Made by a program: the position numbers and the translations under genes. From positions 1-64,000 of the forward strand of contig NZ_BCQW01000013.1 of the NCBI RefSeq assembly GCF_001552275.1: a stretch of DNA of 64,000 nucleotides, given 5' to 3'. Of the stretch, positions 35,253-43,716 are shown piece after piece. This DNA is from Amphibacillus sediminis NBRC 103570. GTDB lineage: Bacteria > Bacillota > Bacilli > Bacillales > Amphibacillaceae. Below the pieces are notes generated by a model. It had not been told where the DNA came from, did no database searches, and was given only the letters and a program-made list of their open reading frames with translations. Every line of letters begins with the position of its first letter. Position 1 is the stretch's first letter.

Positions 35253-36788
35253 ATGCGAAAAAATCGAAAGCTTGGGCAGACAGGGCCATTTATCGTTATA
35301 ATTGTTGCGGTCTTTTCAATGCTTTTGGCAACAAAGTTGCTAGCGGTTGTAGCTGAACAAGATGATATAATTGATGTAAAAATAATCCACACTAATGACT
35401 TGCATGCACAAATTGATGAATTTGCTAAAGTTGCTGCCTATATTAAGGGAGAAAGAGAAGCCGCTAGTCATTCACTTTATTTAGATGCTGGTGATATTTT
35501 TAGCGGTAATCCCGTTGTAGACTTGCAGCATGGTCAACCGATGGTTGATCTTCTTAATCATATTGGTGTTGATGCGATGACGATGGGTAATCATGATTTT
35601 GATTATGGTCAGAATGAAACCGTAAAACGGATAAGAGAAGCCAAATTTCCTTGGCTTAGTGCTAATATTAAAGTTAGCCAAGACACGCTTGTTGCTTTTC
35701 CACAGCCAGAGCCTTATCGAATCTTTGAAATTAATGGTGTGAAAATTGGTGTTTTAGGTTTAACAGAGGCACCACCTTCTACACCACCAGCCAATATAGC
35801 GGGGATTTCTTTTGATAACCCAATTAAAACAGCAAAACATTATCAATTTTTGGCGAAAAAAACAGACATTTTGATCGCTTTAACCCATATTGGCTTTAAA
35901 AAGGACTGCCAGTTAGCTAAAGAAGTAGATTTTTTTGATTTAATTATTGGAAGTCATTCACATACGACGCTTAGTGAACCTGTCATTGTGAACGGCACAC
36001 CGATTGTTCAAACAGGTAGTAACGCCACCCATATTGGCAATGTCACACTAGCCTATAATCATCGAACGGGAGAGGTTAACTTAGTGGAGAGTCATTTACA
36101 ACGCATTAGTGATCTAACCAAAATGGATGCAGTGATTCAAGAACAAATTGAACGATACAATCTAGCGATTGAGGAGTTGCTTCTAGAAGAGATTGGCTAT
36201 ACGGAAACAGGCTTAAATAAAAGCGGAAAAGCCGATACATCGCTAGGGAATTTTTTGACCGATGCCATGCTTCATTTTACTGGTGCAGAGGTGGCCTTTA
36301 TTAATAATGGTGGTATTCGCGACAATATCCCAGTCGGTCCCATTACGCTTAATCATGTTCATACCATTGAACCATTTGCTAATAAGCTAATTGCTTATGA
36401 GATGACAGGGAAAGCATTAAAAGATGTGATAGCTTTCTCTTATCAAAGGCGTAATTCGGTTGACTTACAAACAGCTGGCTTACATTATACCATTTTAACA
36501 GACCATACAGGTCAATATGTCAATGTCGAGTTAGCCATTAATGGCCATGAAGTGGTGGATGATCAAACCTATAAGGTGGTAGTAGATGATTATATTGGGA
36601 CAGGAGGAAGTGGTTATCACTTTGACGGCGTTGTGCTTGATACCTTATCAGGTACAATGAGGGAAGCAATGATTGCATATGCCAAGTATTTAACGGAAAT
36701 GGGGTTACTTATAAATTATCAGCCTAATCATCGTATTGAAATTGAAGTGCTCGAGGATATGCCAGCTAAGGTTGAGTCGATTCGTTGA
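35253..36788 (+). CDS. Extracellular 5'-nucleotidase / cyclic phosphodiesterase family
   Basis: The protein has 511 residues with a signal anchor (FIVIIVAVFSMLLATKLLAV). The metallophosphatase half has IIHTNDLHAQID, LDAGDIFSGNP, TMGNHDFDYG and LIIGSHSHTTL, which together bind two metals. The C-terminal 5_nucleotid_C half (about 310-490) has FLTDAMLHFTGAEVAFINNGGIRDNI and the late VVVDDYIGTGGSGY. It would hydrolyse nucleotides or sugar nucleotides outside the cell to release nucleosides and phosphate. There is no LPXTG motif, so retention is by the N-terminal segment, if at all. Single-gene transcription unit. Confidence 0.88.
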   Translation: MRKNRKLGQTGPFIVIIVAVFSMLLATKLLAVVAEQDDIIDVKIIHTNDLHAQIDEFAKVAAYIKGEREAASHSLYLDAGDIFSGNPVVDLQHGQPMVDLLNHIGVDAMTMGNHDFDYGQNETVKRIREAKFPWLSANIKVSQDTLVAFPQPEPYRIFEINGVKIGVLGLTEAPPSTPPANIAGISFDNPIKTAKHYQFLAKKTDILIALTHIGFKKDCQLAKEVDFFDLIIGSHSHTTLSEPVIVNGTPIVQTGSNATHIGNVTLAYNHRTGEVNLVESHLQRISDLTKMDAVIQEQIERYNLAIEELLLEEIGYTETGLNKSGKADTSLGNFLTDAMLHFTGAEVAFINNGGIRDNIPVGPITLNHVHTIEPFANKLIAYEMTGKALKDVIAFSYQRRNSVDLQTAGLHYTILTDHTGQYVNVELAINGHEVVDDQTYKVVVDDYIGTGGSGYHFDGVVLDTLSGTMREAMIAYAKYLTEMGLLINYQPNHRIEIEVLEDMPAKVESIR

Positions 36789-36927
36789 TATGGGGCGGCT
36801 TAGTAAACGATATAGTCAATGTTAGTTTAGCCATAGTCCGCGCAGTGAGAACCTCAGAGGTAAATGGATTCCTTTTACAATAAAACGATCTATCTTATCA
36901 TGGTAATTTTATTGTTTAGGGAGCCAA

Positions 36928-36968
36928 GCTAAAATGGGACAAGCTAGTGCCTGTCCCATAATTTTAGC
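36928..36968. terminator. Hairpin between convergent nucleotidase and cellulase genes
   Basis: Arms GCTAAAATGGGACA (36928-36941) and a GTCCCAT-AATTTTAGC arm (36953-36968) pair with one bulged base. U-tracts are weak on both sides, but its position between convergent genes fits a shared terminator. Confidence 0.5.
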
Positions 36969-37069
36969 GAATCATAACGGAACATGTTTAGTCTGCTTAA
37001 CAAGAAAAGTTATTTTAAAGCATCGAAGTTGCACTTTATTGGAGCATACTAATGATGTTGCTGCCATAT

Positions 37070-38761
37070 TTACTGATTGATCACGGTCCCAGTTACTTGT
37101 GATCCATTTTTCTCCACCTGATAGGTCACGGTTTCTCCACTCCAAAAATGCAGAGTTAAGATTACCGGCTGATTATCATGAACCTCATTGAAAAATCTTT
37201 CATATGGAAAGGTAATCAAATTTTGCTGATAATCTGGGGAGAACGCATAGCCAAATTCTTTATAACTTGTCCAATTTTGCGGTCCAGCGGGTTGCCCGTA
37301 ATGATAGACAGCTTCCATTGTCGCAAGGTGGTTTCCTTTAAACTCGATTGGAATAGCAAAGTTAGCAACTGAATCGGTTGTATCGCTGAGTATCGGTTTG
37401 TCGTAAAGATGAAGATTAAAGTACCAATTTGCACCTTGATTAAATGAAGCAGTTAATTTTGCTTGATGACCAAGTTGATTATTTTGTGTCAGACTTTCTA
37501 GTAGGCTAGCTTTAATTGTTAGTAAATCATCATTTAATTGATAATCAACATTAGGATTTAGCCATTGGCCATCGATACTAAGGCCTGTAAATTGATTGCC
37601 ATTCAAATTCAACTTAAGTGTAACATCGCTAACTGGCTGGCCTCGTTCAAGATAAATATAATCTGCCTCTGCCGTTGATGAGCGCCCAGACCAGCTTGCC
37701 TGCATAATGTCATAAAACTCATGATCATTCCATAGTAGCTCATGGCGGTTAAAATGTTGACCATTGTCCCAAAGCATATGCACCAAATTCTTTTCATTGG
37801 CATAATGGATCATGTACTCGAAGAACTTAAGCTTTTCACCTTGTTGGACGGTGCCAACATGAGTATCAAAGCCAAGTAAGCCGAATTCACCTATAACGAC
37901 AGGAATTCCATTTGCTACAAATTGCTGATAAACACGATCAAAGGTTTCATGAATATGATCTTTTGTTTGCTGATCAAAGGTTGTGTGCCCAGCAATGTTG
38001 ACACTGAATGGCCAGAAGCCATAGTAATGGATCGTTGAGATTAAATGTGGATCGTTGGTATGAATCATCCAATGGTAAAGTGAATTGAGTTTTTCTGGCT
38101 CAGCTCCTGTATCCATTGTCGGAATAACCAATGGCCGAATAGCATTATTGCCACCTGAACCTCTTACAATATTATAGAAGGATGTGTTTAATTGATCTAA
38201 ATAGCCTTGGGCCGTATTTGCATCTGTTTGAAATCGAGGTTCATTAATACTTTCAAACATGAGGTCAATTGGGTAGTCTTTAAAATGATTAGCTAATTGC
38301 TCCCAAATAGCATTAAATCTTGCTATCGTTGCTTGGTGGTTGTTTGGCATGCCGGTTTCAAGCCAAATCCAAGAATCATGATGAATATTAATCATCACTT
38401 TCATGCCAGCTTCTAAAGACCAGTCAACAGTATCGGTTATACGCTCGAGAAAATCATCATTTATCCTATAGTTTGGCGTACCACTCATTCGCTGATCAAA
38501 AGTAATGGGAATACGAATACTATTGAAGCCTTGCTCGGCAATCGAATCAATTAATACTCTGGTAACACGTGGGTTGCCCCATGCTGTTTCATCATATCCA
38601 ACAGCATCATAGGTATTTCCTAAATTCCATCCAGGCTGCATATCCTCTACGTAGGCCTCAATATCATACTGAGCGGCTTGTACATCTTCAACTGTTATGC
38701 TAATCACCGACATAATCAAGAGTAACATTAATAGAAGGATAACCTTAACTTTGGTTTTCAC
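37070..38761 (-). CDS. Secreted GH5 endoglucanase with carbohydrate-binding C-terminus
   Basis: The protein has 563 residues. A signal peptide (VILLLMLLLIMSVISI) is followed by a GH5 barrel (about 35-350): GWNLGNTYDAV, INIHHDSW, proton donor in MFESINEPRF (about 173) and nucleophile in VVIGEFGLLG (about 292). Residues about 365-455 look like a CBM_X2-type module, and the last 100 residues like a beta-sandwich binding module. It cleaves beta-1,4-glucans outside the cell. The start is GTG at 38761, with GAAAGGGCG about 11 bp before it. A cre-like box lies upstream, so expression is probably catabolite-repressed. Confidence 0.88.
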   Translation of the reverse strand: MKTKVKVILLLMLLLIMSVISITVEDVQAAQYDIEAYVEDMQPGWNLGNTYDAVGYDETAWGNPRVTRVLIDSIAEQGFNSIRIPITFDQRMSGTPNYRINDDFLERITDTVDWSLEAGMKVMINIHHDSWIWLETGMPNNHQATIARFNAIWEQLANHFKDYPIDLMFESINEPRFQTDANTAQGYLDQLNTSFYNIVRGSGGNNAIRPLVIPTMDTGAEPEKLNSLYHWMIHTNDPHLISTIHYYGFWPFSVNIAGHTTFDQQTKDHIHETFDRVYQQFVANGIPVVIGEFGLLGFDTHVGTVQQGEKLKFFEYMIHYANEKNLVHMLWDNGQHFNRHELLWNDHEFYDIMQASWSGRSSTAEADYIYLERGQPVSDVTLKLNLNGNQFTGLSIDGQWLNPNVDYQLNDDLLTIKASLLESLTQNNQLGHQAKLTASFNQGANWYFNLHLYDKPILSDTTDSVANFAIPIEFKGNHLATMEAVYHYGQPAGPQNWTSYKEFGYAFSPDYQQNLITFPYERFFNEVHDNQPVILTLHFWSGETVTYQVEKNGSQVTGTVINQ

Positions 38762-38833
38762 GATAAAACGCCCTTTCCATTAATTTTTTATTTTGCGGTT
38801 TAACACAGTTGCTCGATTGCCTTTCTTCCGTTC

Positions 38834-38843
38834 CACCTCCTTT
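38834..38843 (-). promoter_or_regulatory. Orphan perfect Shine-Dalgarno in the cellulase leader
   Basis: On the minus strand this reads AAAGGAGGTG, a better ribosome site than the one used by the cellulase 70 bp downstream, but no start codon is properly spaced after it. A GTG overlapping it opens only 17 codons. It may be a decayed leader peptide. Confidence 0.35.
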
Positions 38844-38890
38844 ACAAAGAGAATAAGCGTAGAGCCCAATTGATGTGAGTAAACAGTTGG

Positions 38891-38904
38891 AGTAAACGCT
38901 TTCA
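38891..38904 (-). promoter_or_regulatory. Candidate cre box of the cellulase gene
   Basis: On the minus strand TGAAAGCGTTTACT fits the CcpA consensus except for its last base. It lies about 130 bp upstream of the cellulase start. Confidence 0.6.
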
Positions 38905-39043
38905 TGGATAGTTTAACATACTAATAAATGTAAATTATACTGTAAAAATTAGAGTATTTATCCAGTACAATTTAGAGGTTCTCTGATTTAAATAAAGAAT
39001 GTTTAGATCTACCTAAATAAATTATTTTAACAAACTAAATGAC

Positions 39044-39073
39044 TTGGTATAAGGTACCAATATATGTTATAAT
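39044..39073 (+). promoter_or_regulatory. Promoter of the S-box transcript
   Basis: TTGGTA (39044-39049) and a perfect TATAAT (39068-39073), 18 bp apart. The -35 box is one arm of an inverted repeat TTGGTA/TACCAA (39044-39060). Confidence 0.65.
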
Positions 39074-39086
39074 TAGGTCAACAACC

Positions 39087-39247
39087 TGATTATAGAGAGT
39101 GGACGAGAGAACTGGCTTTATGACTCCACGGCAACCTGCCTTTAGGTAAGGTGCCCCAACCAGCAAAGCATATTGCTTTGGATGATGACGTATATATACT
39201 TACTGTAGATCACCTCTTTCATCATCCAAGAAGAGGTGTTTTTGTTT
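39087..39247 (+). ncRNA. SAM-I (S-box) riboswitch with terminator
   Basis: Aptamer 39087-39188 carries the S-box core in order: AGAGAGTGGACG, ACTGGCTTTATGA, CGGCAACC, then AAGGTGCC and CCAGC. The closing helix pairs TGATTAT (39087-39093) with ATGATGA (39182-39188), with one mismatch. The expression platform is a terminator, CACCTCTT (39211-39218) with AAGAGGTG (39231-39238) plus T5. The loop CATCATCC (39220-39227) can pair with GGATGATG (39180-39187), a ready antiterminator or competing helix. With SAM bound, the terminator should form and silence the following gene. Confidence 0.85.
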
Positions 39248-39310
39248 GTCACTCTTTATCTGTGTTGGAAAAAAACAACTGAGATTAAATTTTGAAGGAG
39301 GAGTGATCGT

Positions 39311-39592
39311 TTGTATAAGCAAACGGAAGCTGAGAATCATTTACTGTTTGAAAAAATTATTGGTGCTGTCACCCAGGTATTTGAGAGCTATCAGGAAAGT
39401 TATCGATTTGAATTAAAGAAAAATCATTGGAATGACATGTATCAATTAGTGATTACAGATGACGACGATCGATATTGTAAGCTGAATTTCCCTGCACACA
39501 AAACAGGTAAAAAATGTCAATCAGATCTAGAACAGGTGATAAGATTAAATATGGAGAAAATAGGCTTCGGAGAAACGGAAAAAGAATCTTAA
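39311..39592 (+). CDS. 93-residue protein of unknown function under S-box control
   Basis: A small, charged, soluble protein (KQTEAENHLLFEKIIGAVTQ, later KLNFPAHKTGKKCQ) with no signal sequence, membrane segment or recognised motif; one cysteine is at about residue 68. TTG start at 39311 with GAAGGAG about 10 bp upstream. It is the only gene between the S-box and two terminator-like hairpins, so it is a monocistronic SAM-regulated gene. That suggests a role in methionine, cysteine or SAM metabolism; I do not recognise the family. Confidence 0.7.
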   Translation: MYKQTEAENHLLFEKIIGAVTQVFESYQESYRFELKKNHWNDMYQLVITDDDDRYCKLNFPAHKTGKKCQSDLEQVIRLNMEKIGFGETEKES

Positions 39593-39625
39593 AGGTTTTA
39601 AGATTAAAAACCTTTACTAAATGAC

Positions 39626-39680
39626 AAAAAGCACTTACTGAAAGGCACTATTCCTAACATGAGTTAAGTGCTTTTTGTGT
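39626..39680 (+). terminator. Terminator after the S-box gene
   Basis: Arms AAAAAGCACTTA (39626-39637) and TAAGTGCTTTTT (39665-39676) form a 12-bp stem with its own T-rich end. A smaller stem AAAGGTTTT/AAAAACCTTT precedes it at about 39592-39614. Confidence 0.8.
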
Positions 39681-39846
39681 AAAATATCTTGATGATATGA
39701 GGAAACTAGCCGCTTGAATTTTAGCGTCAGTGAATTTTTAAGCGACTATCAACGGCCAAGGAAGGCTTTAGCATTCCCTATGTGGTATTGATGCAATAGA
39801 CAACACGTTTTGTCTATCGTTTCGTTAAATATGTAATATTCGTAGT

Positions 39847-40173
39847 TTAGGATGATTCATCTGAGTAACGCTTTGAGAGCTTTTCCTTATGGGAATTAAA
39901 TACTTCTTCTAAAGTGATATTATATTTATTGGCTATTACAATAAGGTTACCCAAGACATCACCTAATTCTTCTACTAAAGCCCCCCTATTGGTTATATAC
40001 GATTCTGTGACTTCATCTGGTCTATTCCTACCAATTTCAAGTGCTCTTATCGCTCGTGCTACTTCCCCAGTTTCCTCCGCTAAAAAGCCAATGCGGATAA
40101 AAATGTCTAATTCAGACCAACCTCTATTTTCATAATAATCATGTATCCATCGTTGAAATTCGGCTAAATCCAT
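39847..40173 (-). CDS. MazG-like nucleotide pyrophosphohydrolase
   Basis: This 108-residue all-alpha protein has the metal-binding motifs EETGEVARAIR and EELGDVLGNLIVIANKY, typical of MazG/dUTPase-like NTP pyrophosphatases. It would hydrolyse non-canonical or excess NTPs to NMP and pyrophosphate, probably as an oligomer. AAGGAGGGTG precedes the ATG. Transcribed alone, divergent from the LOG-family gene. Confidence 0.85.
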   Translation of the reverse strand: MDLAEFQRWIHDYYENRGWSELDIFIRIGFLAEETGEVARAIRALEIGRNRPDEVTESYITNRGALVEELGDVLGNLIVIANKYNITLEEVFNSHKEKLSKRYSDESS

Positions 40174-40256
40174 ATTTCACCCTCCTTAAACAAAGTTTAA
40201 CACACCATCAAGTCTATTATATAATATAATTAATTATTTATTAGGGGGCGAGTGAG

Positions 40257-40832
40257 ATGAAACATATAGCTGTTTTTTGTGGTTCCAGCGTTGGGGCTTC
40301 TCAGGTGTATATAGAAAACGCCAAGCAATTTGGTAAAGAACTAGCACACCGTGATATTAAACTTGTTTATGGTGGAGCAAGTGTCGGGGTAATGGGGGCA
40401 ATTGCAGATACGGTTTTAGCTGAAGGGGGACAAGTCATTGGTGTAATGCCCCGTTTTTTAGAACAACGAGAAATCTCGCATAAAAAATTGTCGAAACTCA
40501 TTGTTGTCGAATCTATGCATCAACGAAAGGCTAAAATGGCTGAGCTTGCAGATGGCTTTGTTGCTTTACCAGGAGGACCAGGAACATTGGAAGAGTTCTT
40601 TGAAATTTTTACATGGGCTCAATTAGGACTGCACCAAAAGCCTCTAGGTCTTCTCAATATTAATCAATACTATGATCCTCTAGTCGAGCTGTTCAATCAT
40701 ATGACAAAGGAGCAATTTTTAAATGAAAAGTACCGAAATTTGGCACTTGTAGATGATGAACCAAATCGGTTACTTGAAAAATTCGAGGCTTTTCAACCCC
40801 CAACAACCAAAACTTATCACCAAAAGATTTAA
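40257..40832 (+). CDS. LOG-family nucleoside monophosphate phosphoribohydrolase
   Basis: This 191-residue TIGR00730-type protein has FCGSSVG at the N-terminus, GGASVGVMG and the defining PGGPGTLEEFFE motif. It was formerly annotated as lysine decarboxylase. Known members cleave cytokinin riboside monophosphates or purine/pyrimidine monophosphates to the base and ribose-5-phosphate. GGGGGCG lies before the ATG. Its neighbourhood with a MazG-like protein fits nucleotide clean-up. Confidence 0.85.
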   Translation: MKHIAVFCGSSVGASQVYIENAKQFGKELAHRDIKLVYGGASVGVMGAIADTVLAEGGQVIGVMPRFLEQREISHKKLSKLIVVESMHQRKAKMAELADGFVALPGGPGTLEEFFEIFTWAQLGLHQKPLGLLNINQYYDPLVELFNHMTKEQFLNEKYRNLALVDDEPNRLLEKFEAFQPPTTKTYHQKI

Positions 40833-40963
40833 ATCAGCAAAAGTCTTCCACTTCTAAAAGTGTTGAGAGTAAATGCAAATATGTCTATTTAGTGGGGCAC
40901 AAACCCCAGCTAAATCAAGTTAAAGCCTCCAGCGGATGCCACAGATTTTTAGCGGAAATTTAT
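40831..40963 (+). repeat. Family-2 repeat, copy 4, truncated by family-1 copy D
   Basis: It starts CAGCAAAAGTCTTCCACTTC and continues through GGCACAAACCCCAGCTAAAT and GCGGATGCCACAGATT to GGAAATTTATCG, where family-1 copy D begins at the shared TTTAT. The normal family-2 end is not found beyond copy D. Confidence 0.65.
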
Positions 40964-41199
40964 CGCAGTGTAACGGTCTGGGCTGCGATTACTCGCCCCA
41001 TCGAAGGGCTTTTGTAAGTCTCCTACTTCAAGAAATAAGGGAACACGTCTTGTCTAGTGGGAGATCCAACAGCCAGTAACGGCCCGGTTGGTTCAACTAA
41101 CGTTCAGTGGGGGAAGAGGAAGCTGACTAAGTTCGCGACGTCGTGTCGCAACGTCTGCACGAGCACATCCTACCCCCACTGAACGAAGTTTTACTTTAT
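40959..41199 (+). mobile_element. Family-1 structured repeat, copy D
   Basis: Bounded by TTTAT at 40959-40963 and 41195-41199. Slightly shortened (about 12 bp) near the right arm, where ATCCTACCCCCACTGAAC lacks the usual ATGCGTCGAAA. Confidence 0.85.
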
Positions 41200-41286
41200 T
41201 GTTTTGCTACATATGTATTATATATACGTGAACTGGCTTGCTTTGAATGGGTCTTTAAACAGATGCTTAGGCTTAACTTTATGTTT

Positions 41287-41793
41287 TTACAACCTGTAGC
41301 ACATGAAGGGATGTCTAGTTGTTTGAGTAGTGATTGTATCGAATCTGAAGTAAAGGTGGTAGCGATAGAGGTAAGCTAGGATTCGATCCAGTCGTCGCTT
41401 AGACATGGTAATTGTTAACGATTTTCCATTTGAGTAATGGATAATGGCTTCTTTTTCAAACTGATCGATCAAACGAATATGTTGGGTTAAGATCCAAATA
41501 CAACTATGGTGAATGGGTGATTTAGTAGAAAAGGCAAAAATCCCTTTTTCCGGACTGATTGGCAAAGGTACACTTTGTTTGAGATTAAATAAAGCTTTCA
41601 TGGCATCAATTCGCCCTTGATAAGAAGCACCGCCATTGATACAGGCTTGTTCAATAATTTTTCGGCTTGACTGCATCGCATAACGGGTATATTCAAGTTC
41701 CTCAATCTTAGTGGTAGCAAAGGTTTCATAGGCTGCTTTTATATATAAAGTTTGATCCGTTAATTGATAAAATGAATTGACATCTTTCATCAT
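41287..41793 (-). CDS. comK: Competence transcription factor ComK
   Basis: About 168 residues, against 192 in Bacillus subtilis. The conserved core is clear: SSRKIIEQACINGGASYQGR, then IFAFSTKSPIHHSCIWIL and a C-terminal SKRRLDRILAYLYRYHLYFRF. ComK binds paired AT-rich K-boxes and activates DNA-uptake and recombination genes. I start at the first of two adjacent ATGs (41793), which follow AGAGGTG; the GTG at 41799 overlaps that site. Family-1 repeats flank it on both sides: copy D 88 bp beyond the stop and copy E beginning about 12 bp upstream of the start, where the native leader should be. Confidence 0.85.
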   Translation of the reverse strand: MMKDVNSFYQLTDQTLYIKAAYETFATTKIEELEYTRYAMQSSRKIIEQACINGGASYQGRIDAMKALFNLKQSVPLPISPEKGIFAFSTKSPIHHSCIWILTQHIRLIDQFEKEAIIHYSNGKSLTITMSKRRLDRILAYLYRYHLYFRFDTITTQTTRHPFMCYRL

Positions 41794-41804
41794 CCTCACC
41801 TCTT

Positions 41805-42009
41805 TTTATTCGCAGTGTAACTGGCCTTAAGCCTCCCCCTTCAAGAAATGTCTAGGTGGGAGATCCAACAGCCAGTAACGGCCCTATTGGTTCAACTAAC
41901 ATTCAGTGGGGGAGAGAGGAAGTTGACTAAGTTCGCGACATCGTGTCGCAACGTCTCTACAAGCACATCCTATGCGTCGAACCCCCCACTGAATGAAGTT
42001 TCACTTTAT
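41805..42009 (+). mobile_element. Family-1 structured repeat, copy E (internally deleted)
   Basis: Bounded by TTTAT at 41805-41809 and 42005-42009. About 50 bp are missing on the left (the TGCGATTACTCGCCC region and the AAGGGAACACG segment). It occupies the comK 5' region. Confidence 0.8.
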
Positions 42010-42329
42010 CAAACAACATCAACCGCTCTACTCGACTAATGCTTCTTTACTTCTTTAATGTTAGTATCGCATAGAACTAAAGTCTTTGCTACTTAATTCA
42101 TTGTTTTTTTGGAAGTAATTTAGTATTTATTCTAGATAACAGAGTAATAGATAGGTTTATAGGTATAAATGTAAAAAATAACAATTAATATAGTACAATG
42201 TTAAGGCAAGCCGCTTTTAGCTATGATTGTCTACTTATAATTACTTTTGTCTTATTTTTTAGGCGCTTTGTTAACAATTTGGTCAAATATGCTATATTTA
42301 TTTTAGTATAGAAAGAGAGAGTGATGTAA
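42010..42329. other. AT-rich intergenic region upstream of comK repeat and zinc-ribbon gene
   Basis: No gene seen. On the plus strand TTAACAATTTGGTCAAATATGCTATATT-like sequence near 42270-42300 may hold the promoter of the zinc-ribbon gene. On the minus strand any surviving comK promoter would have to lie here, beyond copy E. Confidence 0.3.
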
Positions 42330-43226
42330 ATGCAATGTCCAAATTGCGGAACTGATGTGAATGAAGAAGTACGTTTTTGTCCGTCCTGTGGAGTTGAGAT
42401 TGGTATGACTTCCGACATCGAAAATGCAGACGAGGATCAAAAATGGGCAAAAATGGTTGGTAAGAATTATCCTTATTATAAGGAGAAGTGGTCAGCATCT
42501 CATAATCCCGAATCTGCTGCTAGCTGGAACTGGGTCGCTTTTGCCTTTGGTGCTTTGTGGTTAGGTTACAGAAAAATGTATAAACCCATTTTCATTTTGT
42601 TTGGTATTTTTGTATTAACGGATATCATCGACATTGTTAGTGGATTTAATGAATTAACGGGTTTACTTTCCTATGCTGTGACGGGCCTTAGTAATATTCT
42701 TATTGGGTTATATGGGAATACGTTATACTATCGCCATGTCCAAAAGAAGATGGACGATTTAAAATATGCTAATGCTGATGCTTATGCATATGATAAAGCA
42801 GGTGGAACAAGTGGTAAAGGGGTAGCAGCTGTTGCAGTCATTATGTCCGTATATTTTATTTTTCTTCTTGGCCTCTTTGCTGCATTTGATCCGGTAGGTG
42901 TCACGTTTGGTACAAGTGAAGGTGCATCAGGAATTGAAGGAGTAAAGGAGCAGTTCTCACCTGATGAAGGTATTTATTATGAAGTTTATTTTGGAGAGCG
43001 CGGTAGTGCTTCGACTGTTGAAATACACGTCTTGATGATAGAAGATGGCACTGAATATATGGTCGCTCAGTATGAAGAAATGATTGATCCAAATTGGGAA
43101 GGCTTCTATAATGAGTTTTACGATCCGGATTATGGCTATTTAGATCCAGGTCAATATTTAGTGCGTGCCTATATAAATGGTGAATTCATAACAGAAGGTG
43201 GATTTGAAGTAAAAGAAATCTACTAA
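42330..43226 (+). CDS. Zinc-ribbon membrane protein with DUF2628-like domain
   Basis: The protein has 298 residues. Cysteines 3, 6, 17 and 20 (CPNCG, CPSCG) form a zinc ribbon. Residues about 45-165 resemble DUF2628: NPESAASWNWVAFAFGALWL with YRKMYKPIFILFGIF and several membrane segments. A further membrane segment near 180-195 precedes an acidic extracellular domain of about 95 residues (YYEVYFGERGSASTVEIHV) that looks like a beta-sandwich. Function unknown. AGAGAGTGATG precedes the ATG. Terminated by a hairpin whose U-tract carries family-1 copy F. Confidence 0.75.
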   Translation: MQCPNCGTDVNEEVRFCPSCGVEIGMTSDIENADEDQKWAKMVGKNYPYYKEKWSASHNPESAASWNWVAFAFGALWLGYRKMYKPIFILFGIFVLTDIIDIVSGFNELTGLLSYAVTGLSNILIGLYGNTLYYRHVQKKMDDLKYANADAYAYDKAGGTSGKGVAAVAVIMSVYFIFLLGLFAAFDPVGVTFGTSEGASGIEGVKEQFSPDEGIYYEVYFGERGSASTVEIHVLMIEDGTEYMVAQYEEMIDPNWEGFYNEFYDPDYGYLDPGQYLVRAYINGEFITEGGFEVKEIY

Positions 43227-43232
43227 AGCAAA

Positions 43233-43297
43233 AACATCCGTTAACTCACAACATGACTACAAACGTGGCCAGTAAATGTGAGTGCGGATGTTTTTTA
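43233..43297 (+). terminator. Terminator of the zinc-ribbon gene
   Basis: Arms AACATCCG-ACTCACA (43233-43250) and TGTGAGT-CGGATGTT (43277-43292) pair with small internal bulges, followed by T6. The T run is the left boundary of copy F. Confidence 0.85.
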
Positions 43298-43545
43298 TCG
43301 CAGTGTAACTGGCTGGGGCTGCGATTACTCGCCCTATCGAAGGGCTTTTGTAAGACTCCCACTTCAAGAAATAAGGAAACACGTCATGTCTAAGAGGGAG
43401 ATCTAACAGCCAGTGACGGCCCGATTGGTTCAACTAACGTTCAGGAGAGAGGAAGCTAACTAAGTTCGCGACGTCGTGTAGGCAACGTCTGCACGAGCAT
43501 ATCCTATGCGTCGAAACCCCCGCTGAACGAAGTTGCACTTTATCA
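43294..43545 (+). mobile_element. Family-1 structured repeat, copy F (full length)
   Basis: Bounded by TTTAT at 43294-43298 and 43541-43545, 252 bp in all. A short loss in the GTTCAGTGGGGG arm leaves GTTCAGGAGAGAGG. It abuts the terminator U-tract of the upstream gene. Confidence 0.85.
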
Positions 43546-43716
43546 TTTAATATAATTGTGAATTTTATTGTTATAAATTGTAGAAGACAAATGGAGCAAG
43601 AGTAAAGGCTATTTTTCTGCTGGAACATGTCGTATTATAGATAACAAGCTTGACGAAGCTATATTTGTGAGAAATTGATAGGAGAAATAGTTATACAATT
43701 CTATGTAGATTAGCAA

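Noticed and set aside
40257-40832. Lysine decarboxylase
   Set aside because: The PGGxGTxxE motif and length identify the LOG family, for which the old decarboxylase name is a misannotation.
41143-41379. 78-codon plus-strand frame over the 3' end of comK
   Set aside because: It begins in family-1 copy D and is antisense to the well-supported comK gene.
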